Source: ZC4RG29 sp035304385 (lineage in GTDB: Bacteria > Bacteroidota > Bacteroidia > Cytophagales > Cyclobacteriaceae). Taken from it: a DNA stretch of 64,000 nucleotides. The translations under genes were made by a program, and so were the position numbers. Shown one piece after another: positions 17,258 to 25,006 of this stretch. The notes below the pieces were generated by a model. The model was not told the origin of the DNA and ran no database searches. It worked only from the letters and a program-made list of their open reading frames with translations. The DNA is taken from NCBI GenBank assembly GCA_035304385.1, contig DATGQD010000044.1, positions 1 to 64,000 on the forward strand, given 5' to 3'. Numbering within the stretch: the stretch's first letter is position 1; every line of letters starts with the position of its first letter.

Positions 17258-17527
17258 TTACATCTTGGGTTTGGGTCTGACGACCGGACGCGCCGCAGGC
17301 CGTGCGGCAGGTTTATCAGCAGGCTGCGCCGTGTCGGCCTGAGGCGCCGGCGCCTTGTAGTGATACTTTCTCCGGATGGCGTTGATCAGATAAAGCTTCT
17401 GGGCGGTAAAGCTGGCCGGGTGCTGTTGTGCAAAATCGCGCTCCCACGAAGACCAAAGATCGGGTTCCCCTTCGCGGAATAACGTGGGGTCGATCTTCTT
17501 GCTCACCAGGTAGTCTTCAAACGTCAT
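17258..17527 (-). CDS. Small unknown protein preceding kbl
   Basis: This 89 aa protein has an ordered N-terminal two-thirds (MTFEDYLVSKKIDPTLF, then LWSSWERDFAQQHPASFTAQ and an NAIRRKYHYK helix). The tail is Pro/Ala/Arg-rich and probably disordered (PAARPAARPVVRP). The ATG at 17527 is chosen because a full -7 box ends 6 nt upstream of it. Its stop is 3 nt before the kbl start, so the two are almost certainly one transcript and probably coupled. There is no signal peptide or membrane helix. I do not recognise a characterised relative; the context suggests a link to kbl, but it may be unrelated. Confidence 0.72.
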   Translation of the reverse strand: MTFEDYLVSKKIDPTLFREGEPDLWSSWERDFAQQHPASFTAQKLYLINAIRRKYHYKAPAPQADTAQPADKPAARPAARPVVRPKPKM

Positions 17528-17533
17528 GTCGAA

Positions 17534-17541
17534 CAAAGTTA
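17534..17541 (-). promoter_or_regulatory. -7 element for small gene-kbl operon
   Basis: The minus strand reads TAACTTTG, ending 6 nt before the ATG at 17527. A second full match on the same strand, TAAATTTG, lies at 17585-17592. Confidence 0.6.
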
Positions 17542-17626
17542 GTGATACCGGATAATCAATGCCTAACAAGTGATAGGTAAAAGACAAATTTATTTAATTT
17601 GGCGTTCGAAAGGCGATGGATTGCAA

Positions 17627-18562
17627 TTGAAAAAACCAACCATATTGGTCATTGGAGCAGGGGGCCAGCTGGGCTCCGAACTCACACAGGGGCTCCGCGA
17701 CCACTACTCAGATGCGACGGTCATAGCTACCGACATCCGCGAGCCAAGCGGCCACTCGGGTGAGTTCGAGCATCTTGACGCCACCGACGCCGCAGCGTTG
17801 CGCCGCCTGCTGGGCCGCTACAAGGTGACGCAGGTGTATCATCTTGCCGCTATGCTATCGGCGAAGGGCGAGCAAGACCCGCAAGCGGCGTGGCGTCTCA
17901 ATATGGACAGCCTGCTGAACGTACTCCAGGCCGCCGTCGAGTTCAGGATTGAGCGGGTATACTGGCCCAGCTCCATCGGGGTGTTCGGCCCGATGACGCC
18001 GCGGGACAATACGCCGCAACACACCATCACCGACCCCACAACGATTTATGGCATCAGCAAGGTCTCCGGTGAACGCTGGTGCGCATGGTATCATGCACGG
18101 CATGGCCTCGACGTCAGGAGCCTCCGATATCCGGGACTGATCGGGTATAAGTCGCGCCCCGGTGGAGGTACTACCGACTATGCCGTCGATATCTTTTTTG
18201 AAGCCGCCACCCATGGGCGCTATCGCTGCTTTCTGAGGGAGGACACGCGTCTGCCTATGATGTATATGGACGACGCCATTCGCGCGACAATCCGGCTTAT
18301 GGAGGCTGAGCCCGAGCGGATTACGGTTCGCTCCTCTTATAATATTGCCGCGATGAGCGTAACACCCGGCGAGATTGCCGCTGCCATACGACGACACATG
18401 CCGGAATTTGAGATAAGCTATGAGCCTGACTACCGCCAGGAGATTGCCGATACGTGGCCAAATTCTATCGATGACTCCGCTGCACGAAACGATTGGGGAT
18501 GGCAACCCTGCTTTGGTCTGGAGGAAGTGACCGCCGACATGCTTAGGCGACTCAGGCGATGA
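17627..18562 (+). CDS. tdh: L-threonine 3-dehydrogenase, GalE-like SDR type
   Basis: This NAD-dependent extended short-chain dehydrogenase oxidises threonine to 2-amino-3-ketobutyrate, the substrate of Kbl. It shows the Rossmann motif GAGGQLGSEL, the Ser-Tyr-Lys active site (WPSSIGVFG, then YGISKVSGERW) and the family-typical SLRYPGLIGYKSRPGGGTTD stretch. This is the GalE-like class of threonine dehydrogenase known from Flavobacterium, unrelated to the zinc alcohol-dehydrogenase-type Tdh. No ATG is available; a TTG at 17627 (or 17621) gives about 311 aa starting right before the first strand. A GTG at 17570 would add about 19 unconserved residues. It is divergent from the kbl operon. Confidence 0.88.
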   Translation: MKKPTILVIGAGGQLGSELTQGLRDHYSDATVIATDIREPSGHSGEFEHLDATDAAALRRLLGRYKVTQVYHLAAMLSAKGEQDPQAAWRLNMDSLLNVLQAAVEFRIERVYWPSSIGVFGPMTPRDNTPQHTITDPTTIYGISKVSGERWCAWYHARHGLDVRSLRYPGLIGYKSRPGGGTTDYAVDIFFEAATHGRYRCFLREDTRLPMMYMDDAIRATIRLMEAEPERITVRSSYNIAAMSVTPGEIAAAIRRHMPEFEISYEPDYRQEIADTWPNSIDDSAARNDWGWQPCFGLEEVTADMLRRLRR

Positions 18563-18588
18563 CAGCGGTGTCGTTCCAAAAAACGGCA

Positions 18589-18596
18589 TAACTTTG
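18589..18596 (+). promoter_or_regulatory. -7 element for enoyl-CoA hydratase gene
   Basis: TAACTTTG is a full TAnnTTTG match 28 nt upstream of the ATG at 18625. Confidence 0.6.
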
Positions 18597-18624
18597 ATTT
18601 TGTGATCACTCATCCCCACATGCG

Positions 18625-19398
18625 ATGGCGCTCTTAAAAACACTTGATGCCGACGGCGTTCTTGTCGTCACCTTTTCCCGCGTCGAAGCGCTCAACGCGC
18701 TGAATCAGCAAACGCTTCACGAACTGGCGCAAACACTGGACGACATTTACAATGACGAGAAAATCCGCGGGGTCATCTTCACCGGAGATGGCGAAAAGGC
18801 GTTCGTCGCCGGAGCGGATATCCGGGAGCTGTCAGCAATGAGCCGGGAAGATGCGCTGGCGCTGTCGGAATACGGGCAGGGGCTTTTCCAGAAGATTGAG
18901 CAGTGCCCCAAGCCTGTCGTCGCTGCCATAAACGGTTTCGCACTGGGCGGCGGCTGTGAGCTCGCCATGGCCTGTCACATTCGCATCGCCGTGGAAACCG
19001 CCAAACTGGGGCAGCCGGAAGTGAACCTCGGGATTATTCCCGGTTACGGCGGCACGCAACGCCTGGCCCGGCTTGCAGGTCCCGGAAGGGCGCTGGAGTT
19101 GATACTCACCGCCGACCTCATCGACGCAGCGGAAGCTTTCCGTATCGGTGTGGTCAATCACACCGTACCGGACCGCGAGGCCCTGCTGGCGTTGGCGAAG
19201 AAGATAGTACAAAAGATCATTTCAAAGGCGCCGGTTGCCGTAGCGAAGGCGATCGCCAGTATCAACGCCGCGTTGGAAGAAGGCAATGGATTTGAAGCAG
19301 AGGCAAAAAATTTTGCCGACTGTGCCGCAACCGATGATTTCAAAGAGGGGACGTCGGCGTTCCTGGAAAAAAGAAAACCCAACTTTAAAGGACGTTAA
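18625..19398 (+). CDS. Enoyl-CoA hydratase (crotonase family)
   Basis: This 257 aa crotonase-fold enzyme probably hydrates short-chain trans-2-enoyl-CoA in fatty-acid or amino-acid breakdown. The oxyanion-hole segments KAFVAGADIREL and ALGGGCELAMACHIRIA are present. Both catalytic glutamates are seen: one in the GGGCELAMAC helix and one in LGQPEVNLGIIPGYGGTQRL. Length is normal for a single-domain hydratase. Substrate range cannot be told from sequence. Its stop codon is directly followed by the TTG start of the flippase gene. Confidence 0.93.
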   Translation: MALLKTLDADGVLVVTFSRVEALNALNQQTLHELAQTLDDIYNDEKIRGVIFTGDGEKAFVAGADIRELSAMSREDALALSEYGQGLFQKIEQCPKPVVAAINGFALGGGCELAMACHIRIAVETAKLGQPEVNLGIIPGYGGTQRLARLAGPGRALELILTADLIDAAEAFRIGVVNHTVPDREALLALAKKIVQKIISKAPVAVAKAIASINAALEEGNGFEAEAKNFADCAATDDFKEGTSAFLEKRKPNFKGR

Positions 19399-20841
19399 TT
19401 GAGCAAGATTAAGCGACTCGCCGGAGAGACCGCCATCTACGGGCTCGGTAGCATCCTGCCACGCGTCATCAATTTCCTGTTGATCCTGCCCCACACGTCG
19501 GTGTTTCATCCGGCAGAATATGGCGTGATTACAGACCTATATGCCTGGGTGGCATTTCTCAACGTCCTGTATACTTTCGGGATGGAGACTGCCTTCTTCC
19601 GCTTTGCCACAAAGGAAGGTGCCGATCCCGTCAGGGTGTTCAATATGGCGCAGACCGCCGTAACCATCATAACGCTGGCGATCTCCACATTCTTCGTTGC
19701 GTTTGCCGGTCCGCTTGCTGCGCAAATGGATATACCCGATCATCCTGACTATATCATATGGCTCACAGGCATCGTCGCCATCGATGCCCTGGTGGCTATC
19801 CCGTTCGCCCGCCTTCGTCTGGAAAAGAAGGCGATGCGGTTTGCCATATTCCGGATCATCAATGTACTGGTGATCGTCGGACTTAACTTTTATTTCCTCA
19901 AGGTCGATTACGATCCGCAGATTGGCGTTGCCTATGTGTTCCTCATAAACCTCCTGGCCAACGCATTGTATCTGTTTTTCTTCGCCCCGGTGTTCATCCG
20001 GTGGCGCCCCATGCTTGACAAGAGTCTTTTCAACGCTATGCTGGTCTATGCTTTTCCCGTTATGCTGACCGGGTTGGCGGGCACGACTAACGAAATGTTT
20101 TCGCGGATCACACTGAGGGAATGGTTGCCCGAAAACTTTTATCCTGGCAGAAGCAGCGCATACGCGCTGGGTGTGTTCGGTGCAAACTACAAGTTTGCCG
20201 TGTTTATGAATCTTGTGATACAGGCATTTCGGTTTGCCGCAGAGCCCTTCTTTTTCAGTAACGCGCGCGAAAAAAATTCGCGTCACCTCTTTGCCATGGT
20301 CAACCACTACTTCGTTGTCACGTGTTGTATTCTCCTGCTGGCTGTCGGCGTCAACCTTGATGTGCTGAAGCATCTGCTTCGCAGTGAAGCGTACTGGGAA
20401 GGCTTGTCTGTAGTGCCCCTGCTGCTTACGGCCTATCTTTTCCTCGGCGTTTACTATAATCTTACGGTATGGTTCAAACTCACCGACCGGACTTACTATG
20501 GAACGATCATTACCGTCGGTGGTGCGATCGTAACGATCGTTGCCAATTACATACTCATTCCGGTCGCGGGGTATGTGGGCAGCAGCTGGGCCGCACTGAT
20601 CTGTTACTTTTCCATTGCAGCCGCGTGCTATCTGACAGGTCAGCGATTCTATCCAATTCCGTATCGGGTCGGAAAGGATCTGACATACATTGTGCTGACG
20701 GTGCTCCTGGTGTATGGTATTAATGCACTAGCATTTGACGGTGCGGCGGCATTTGTCGTTCACAATCTCATTGTACTGGCGGCTGTCGGGCTGGTATTCC
20801 TGATAGAGCGCAAGGGACTGAAAGAGGCGGTAAACCTTTGA
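19399..20841 (+). CDS. Wzx-like oligosaccharide flippase
   Basis: This 480 aa polytopic protein has about 14 predicted membrane helices and belongs to the MATE/MVF superfamily of polysaccharide exporters. The start is a TTG immediately after the upstream stop (TAATTG). It gives SKIKRLAGETAIYGLGSILP, which is the usual opening of this family in Bacteroidota, so I trust it. Conserved polar spots include the YGVITDLYAW loop and FRFAAEPFFFSNARE in the middle. It probably flips lipid-linked glycans, but no glycosyltransferases are adjacent, so the glycan is unknown. Confidence 0.88.
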   Translation: MSKIKRLAGETAIYGLGSILPRVINFLLILPHTSVFHPAEYGVITDLYAWVAFLNVLYTFGMETAFFRFATKEGADPVRVFNMAQTAVTIITLAISTFFVAFAGPLAAQMDIPDHPDYIIWLTGIVAIDALVAIPFARLRLEKKAMRFAIFRIINVLVIVGLNFYFLKVDYDPQIGVAYVFLINLLANALYLFFFAPVFIRWRPMLDKSLFNAMLVYAFPVMLTGLAGTTNEMFSRITLREWLPENFYPGRSSAYALGVFGANYKFAVFMNLVIQAFRFAAEPFFFSNAREKNSRHLFAMVNHYFVVTCCILLLAVGVNLDVLKHLLRSEAYWEGLSVVPLLLTAYLFLGVYYNLTVWFKLTDRTYYGTIITVGGAIVTIVANYILIPVAGYVGSSWAALICYFSIAAACYLTGQRFYPIPYRVGKDLTYIVLTVLLVYGINALAFDGAAAFVVHNLIVLAAVGLVFLIERKGLKEAVNL

Positions 20842-20914
20842 TCCGCTCTTACCGCCGCAAACAGACCGAGGTTGCCCGGCCGCGGCATTATCAGAGATTG
20901 TGTGGATTTTTGCT

Positions 20915-20922
20915 TAATTTTG
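20915..20922 (+). promoter_or_regulatory. -7 element for TPR gene and envelope block
   Basis: TAATTTTG matches TAnnTTTG, 70 nt before the ATG at 20993. It is the only good box before the closely packed genes that follow to about 24.7 kb. Confidence 0.5.
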
Positions 20923-20992
20923 TCGTCTGACCTTGTATTCTGGAGGCGGGTGATTCGATCAGATCGTAGACGGTAACACGCAAAAAACATTG

Positions 20993-22756
20993 ATGACATT
21001 CAGGATCTTCAGTTTTTTCCTGGTGGGCGTGGCGTTGTGTCTCTTCCATCCGACTACGTATGGACAGAAAAAAAAGAAGGTTCAGGCGGATCAGTCGGGC
21101 AACAGCATCCGCGAGCGGGAGGCTGAATTTTATTTCACGGAAGCTGAGAAGTACTTCATCCTCGAAGATTACGCCAAGGCGCTCCTGTATTATCAGAAGT
21201 CGCTGGATGTCAATCCCACGAATGCGACCGTCCACTACAAGATTGCTGAAGTCTTGTCGCGCAGCCAGCGTCAGGACGATATGCTAAAGGCCGTCACCAG
21301 CATAGAAACCGCCCTCCGCCTGGAGCGAAAAAACAAATACTTCTATCTGCTCGGGGTGAACATTTACAACAGCCTCGCGCGGTTTGACAAGGCGGCCGAT
21401 TTATATGAGACCATGATGAAGGAGGTGCCCGGCACCGAAGAGTACCTCTACGATCTTGCCGTCGTATACCAGTACAGTAAGAAGCCCGCCGACGCTATCC
21501 GTGCCTACGATCGGGCGGAGGCGGTTTTCGGCGTGAACGAAATATCCTCGGTTCAAAAGCTGCGGCTCTACCTGGAGCAGGGCAAGACCGATCAGGCAAT
21601 CGCCGAGGGGGAAAAACTTCTGGAAGCCTTTCCGGGTGAAGAGCGGTATGCCATGGGGTTTGCGGAGGTGATGTCAAAGAACGGTCAGCTTCCTGTTGCG
21701 ATCCGTTACCTCGAAAACTTTGTAGAAGAAAATCCCGATGCCGGTAATGCGAGAATGCTCCTGGCGGGTTTTTACCGCGACACCAAAGAAGAAGCCAAGG
21801 CGCGCGCATTGCTCACCGAGCTGTTCGACGACCCTTCTGTCGAGCAGGGAAGCAAGCTCATCATACTCGGCGCATACAATACCGAGCTTCACCAGAACCG
21901 GATGCGCAATCAGCCGGACCCCGACAAGGAGGCCTACGTGCTTTCGCTTTATGAAAAGCTTGTGGCCCTGTATCCCGGTAATGCCGATGTATACGTTGTC
22001 GGAGGCGACCTGTACCTGTCGACAGGACGGAACAGCGATGCCATCAGCGCCTATCAACAGGCCATCCGTTTGGGCGACGTATCATTTGAAGTGTGGCAAA
22101 ACCTGATATACCTGGAGACACAGTTGAACCAGTTCGACAATGTGATCCGTCATTCCGACGAAGCACTGGAAATGTTTCCCAATCAGGGTATGCTGTACTA
22201 CTTCAATGGGTATGCCCACATGCGGAAAAAGAATTTCCTGGAGGCGTCCGCCGCCCTGGAGCAGGCGCGGAAGATCATCGCGGACGATGTGAACCTGCTT
22301 GCGGAGATCAGCGGCATGCTCGGCGACGTGTACAATTCTATGAAGGAGTATGAAAGGTCGGATCAGGCCTATGAGGAGGCATTAAGGCTCAAGCCCGACA
22401 ACGACGTTGTGCTGAACAATTACAGCTACTTCCTGGCGTTGCGCAAGGCCAACCTGGAAAAGGCCGAACGGATGTCGACCCAGCTGGTCCGGGACAATCC
22501 CGACAATGCCGTATACCTCGACACCCATGCCTGGGTCCTTTATGCGAGGGAAAAGTACAAGGAAGCCCGCAAGGTTATGGAACGCGCCCTTGCCACCGGG
22601 AATGCAAACGCAACGCATTTTGAACATTATGGCGATATTTTGTTTAAGTTAGGGGATGTGAACGGGGCAGTGACCCAGTGGGAGAAAGCAAAGCAGGCCA
22701 ATGCGGACAACGAACTGCTAAACAAGAAAATCGCCAACCGGAAAATTTATGAATAG
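20993..22756 (+). CDS. Secreted or periplasmic TPR protein
   Basis: This 587 aa protein starts at the ATG (a TTG lies one codon earlier). It has a signal peptide (about residues 1-24, ending TYGQ) and a lysine cluster, then TPR units through nearly the whole length. Examples are YFILEDYAKALLYYQKSLDVNP, YQYSKKPADAIRAYDRAE and YNSMKEYERSDQAYEEALRLKP. I estimate at least ten. TPR proteins act as assembly platforms; no enzyme part is seen. Its end overlaps the DUF4292 start by 8 nt, so it is coupled to that lipoprotein and may work with it. Confidence 0.88.
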   Translation: MTFRIFSFFLVGVALCLFHPTTYGQKKKKVQADQSGNSIREREAEFYFTEAEKYFILEDYAKALLYYQKSLDVNPTNATVHYKIAEVLSRSQRQDDMLKAVTSIETALRLERKNKYFYLLGVNIYNSLARFDKAADLYETMMKEVPGTEEYLYDLAVVYQYSKKPADAIRAYDRAEAVFGVNEISSVQKLRLYLEQGKTDQAIAEGEKLLEAFPGEERYAMGFAEVMSKNGQLPVAIRYLENFVEENPDAGNARMLLAGFYRDTKEEAKARALLTELFDDPSVEQGSKLIILGAYNTELHQNRMRNQPDPDKEAYVLSLYEKLVALYPGNADVYVVGGDLYLSTGRNSDAISAYQQAIRLGDVSFEVWQNLIYLETQLNQFDNVIRHSDEALEMFPNQGMLYYFNGYAHMRKKNFLEASAALEQARKIIADDVNLLAEISGMLGDVYNSMKEYERSDQAYEEALRLKPDNDVVLNNYSYFLALRKANLEKAERMSTQLVRDNPDNAVYLDTHAWVLYAREKYKEARKVMERALATGNANATHFEHYGDILFKLGDVNGAVTQWEKAKQANADNELLNKKIANRKIYE

Positions 22757-23504
22757 GCTTCCCAGGCTTTTGTTGTACTGCCTGCCCCTGGTGCTGGCAG
22801 CATGCAGCAAGAAGTTGGCCGTAACGCCGACGGTCGGTACCCCGCGACCCGAGTTGGCCATCGAACAAATCGACTTCGAATACTTTCAGGGCAAGGCACG
22901 GATGGTGCTGCGCGACGGCAATAAGGTGCGGGACGTAAAGACCAATATCCGGATCCGAAAGGACAGCGTGATATGGATGTCGTTTTCCGTCATTGGCGTC
23001 CAGGGAGGAAAGGCGTTGATCAACCACGACTCGATCACGATCGTCAACAACGTCGACAACGAGTACTTCGTTTTCGAGTATGAAGAGCTGTCCCGACGCT
23101 TCAACTTCGATATCAACTACGACGTGGTGCAGGCGGCCATGCTCGGCAACCTCGTAATGGAGCGACAGGGTCACGACCTGGTGGAACAGCTGGCGTCGAT
23201 GTTCGTGCTGAAACAACAATCCGGTACCGTTGACGTTATCAACTATGTCAACGCCGCCAGTATGAAGGTGGAAAAGGTAGAGCTAAAGGAGAGCGACACC
23301 AACAATTCGCTCACGATCGACTACTCGAATTTCCAGCCGGTCGGCGAAGAGATATTCCCATATAACGGAACTATCAACTTGTTATACAAAACGCCCGCCG
23401 GCCTGATCAACACGATAGTTATCTTTGAATACAATAGAGCGGAAATTGAAGACAAGGAACTGAAGTTCCCCTTTAATATACCCAGAAAGTATGTTCGCAG
23501 GTAG
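22749..23504 (+). CDS. DUF4292 outer-membrane lipoprotein
   Basis: This 251 aa protein has a lipoprotein signal ending LAAC (Cys at residue 18). The body is about 220 residues of alternating strands (YFQGKARMVLRDGNKVRDVK, DSVIWMSFSVIGVQGGKALI and later NRAEIEDKELKFPFNIPRKY). The overall look resembles LolA/LolB-type half-barrel proteins, as in DUF4292. A role in lipoprotein or lipid transport is inference only. It overlaps the genes on both sides (8 nt with the TPR gene, 14 nt with the EnvC-like gene), so the three are tightly linked. Confidence 0.85.
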   Translation: MNRLPRLLLYCLPLVLAACSKKLAVTPTVGTPRPELAIEQIDFEYFQGKARMVLRDGNKVRDVKTNIRIRKDSVIWMSFSVIGVQGGKALINHDSITIVNNVDNEYFVFEYEELSRRFNFDINYDVVQAAMLGNLVMERQGHDLVEQLASMFVLKQQSGTVDVINYVNAASMKVEKVELKESDTNNSLTIDYSNFQPVGEEIFPYNGTINLLYKTPAGLINTIVIFEYNRAEIEDKELKFPFNIPRKYVRR

Positions 23505-24672
23505 AGGAGTACTGGTAGTGCTATTTTTTTGCCTCCTGTCAATATCGCCGGCCTTTGGCCAGAAGAGCAAGGCGCAACTGCAGAAGGAAAAGCAGCAGAA
23601 CCTTGCCCGCATCAAGGAAGTGGAGGGCATCCTGTCAGAGACGGTTGAAAAAAAGACCAACTCTCTGGGAGAACTCAACGCGCTCAATCAGCGCATTCGT
23701 CAGCAGGAAAATCTTATCAATTCCATCCGGGGCGAAATTGGTCTGCTCGATGGCGAGATCAGCGAAAATAACGACATCATAGAGGCGCTGGAGAAAGATC
23801 TGCAACGTCTGCGGAAGGAGTTTGCTGAAATGCTTTATACGGCGCAAAAAACGCGCAACAGCATCTCCCCGCTGTCTTTCCTGTTTTCATCGCAATCGCT
23901 TAACGATCTTTTGACGCGGCTGAGGTATATGGACCAATATGCCGAGGCGCGCTCACTGCAGGCAAGGCAAATCGTAAAGGTACAGGACGAACTTTCCGGC
24001 CAGGTTAAAATGATCGAGGGCAAGCGGGCGGAGATGCAAACGCTGCTTAACGAGCAGATGGACGAGAGCCGGAACCTCGCCGATCTCCGTAAAAAACAAG
24101 ACAGGCTCGTCAAGGCACTGGCAAAGGAGGAGCGAAAACTCCGCCGCGATCTGGAGAGCACAAAGAAGACCATAGCGATGCTGGATAAGCGGATCGAGGA
24201 GATCATTCGCGAAGAAATGGCCCGCGCCAGGCGTGAAGCTTCAAAGGAAAGCGTGGCGTTGTCGTCAAACTTTGAAGAAAACAAATCCAAGTTCGCCTAT
24301 CCCGTTTCGGGTTTTGTGTCGCTGGGTTTCGGACGCCAGAGTCACCCGGTGCTGAAGGGGGTTGTTCTTCAAAATGAAGGCGTCAACATTCAAACCAAGA
24401 AAGGCGAGAAGGTAAGGTCCATATTCGAAGGCGAAGTGCGCGCTGTGGCTGTCATGCCCACCATTGGGAACTCGGTTATCATCAATCACGGAAACTATTT
24501 TACGGTCTATTCCGGCCTGAAGGAGGTATTTGTGCGAACGGGGCAAAAAGTCGCCACCAACGAAGAAATCGGCGAAGTCATGACCAATAGTGAAGGCGTT
24601 TCCGAGTTGCGCTTCCGCATTTACAAGGACCGAACGCCGCTGGATCCGCAACAGTGGCTGGGGCGTCTCTGA
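23491..24672 (+). CDS. EnvC-like murein hydrolase activator with degenerate LytM domain
   Basis: This 393 aa protein has a signal peptide (about residues 1-23), a long two-part coiled coil (about 25-255) and a C-terminal LytM/M23 domain (about 270-393). The zinc ligands of active M23 peptidases are missing. The HxxxD pair is N295 and N299 (NEGVN), and the HxH position before FxI is E372-L373-R374. It should therefore not cut peptidoglycan itself. As in E. coli EnvC, it more likely activates an amidase. Start ATG at 23491 overlaps the DUF4292 gene by 14 nt. Confidence 0.9.
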   Translation: MFAGRGVLVVLFFCLLSISPAFGQKSKAQLQKEKQQNLARIKEVEGILSETVEKKTNSLGELNALNQRIRQQENLINSIRGEIGLLDGEISENNDIIEALEKDLQRLRKEFAEMLYTAQKTRNSISPLSFLFSSQSLNDLLTRLRYMDQYAEARSLQARQIVKVQDELSGQVKMIEGKRAEMQTLLNEQMDESRNLADLRKKQDRLVKALAKEERKLRRDLESTKKTIAMLDKRIEEIIREEMARARREASKESVALSSNFEENKSKFAYPVSGFVSLGFGRQSHPVLKGVVLQNEGVNIQTKKGEKVRSIFEGEVRAVAVMPTIGNSVIINHGNYFTVYSGLKEVFVRTGQKVATNEEIGEVMTNSEGVSELRFRIYKDRTPLDPQQWLGRL

Positions 24673-24793
24673 TTCCGGCCGCATACGCTCGGTTTTTACC
24701 TCTCCTCACAAATAGAGGCCGGAAAGTGCACCGTTTTCCTCATTTTTTCGTTCGAGCATTATACTCTATCTTTACACTCTTAATCCATACTAT

Positions 24794-25006
24794 ATGAACG
24801 GAATATTGTTAATCGGAATGCCGGGAATGGGCGAATGGATCCTGATCGGCCTCGTCGTGCTGATCTTTTTCGGCGCGAAGAAGATCCCTGAATTCGCAAA
24901 GGGTCTGGGACGTGGCATTCGTGAGTTCAAAGACGCCGTCAGCGACGTAAAGAAGGAAGTTGACCAGGCTGGCAAGGAGGTTGAAAAACTGGAAGAAGGA
25001 AAGTAA
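24794..25006 (+). CDS. tatA: Sec-independent translocase subunit TatA
   Basis: This 70 aa protein has the TatA layout: a short N-terminus, one membrane helix (about residues 12-30, LIGLVVLIFFGAKKIPEFAK), a hinge with the family FGAKKIPE motif, an amphipathic helix (LGRGIREFKDAVSDV) and a charged tail. It forms the pore for folded proteins together with TatC, which is not in this window. The stop codon is directly followed by the GTG start of gatA. A one-mismatch promoter box (TATCTTTA) lies at 24767-24774. Confidence 0.94.
   Translation: MNGILLIGMPGMGEWILIGLVVLIFFGAKKIPEFAKGLGRGIREFKDAVSDVKKEVDQAGKEVEKLEEGK

Noticed and set aside
24680..24770. Possible terminator after the EnvC-like gene (CCTC...GAGG hairpin)
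   Set aside because: The stem is only about 4-5 bp and is not directly followed by a T run, so it is too weak to call.
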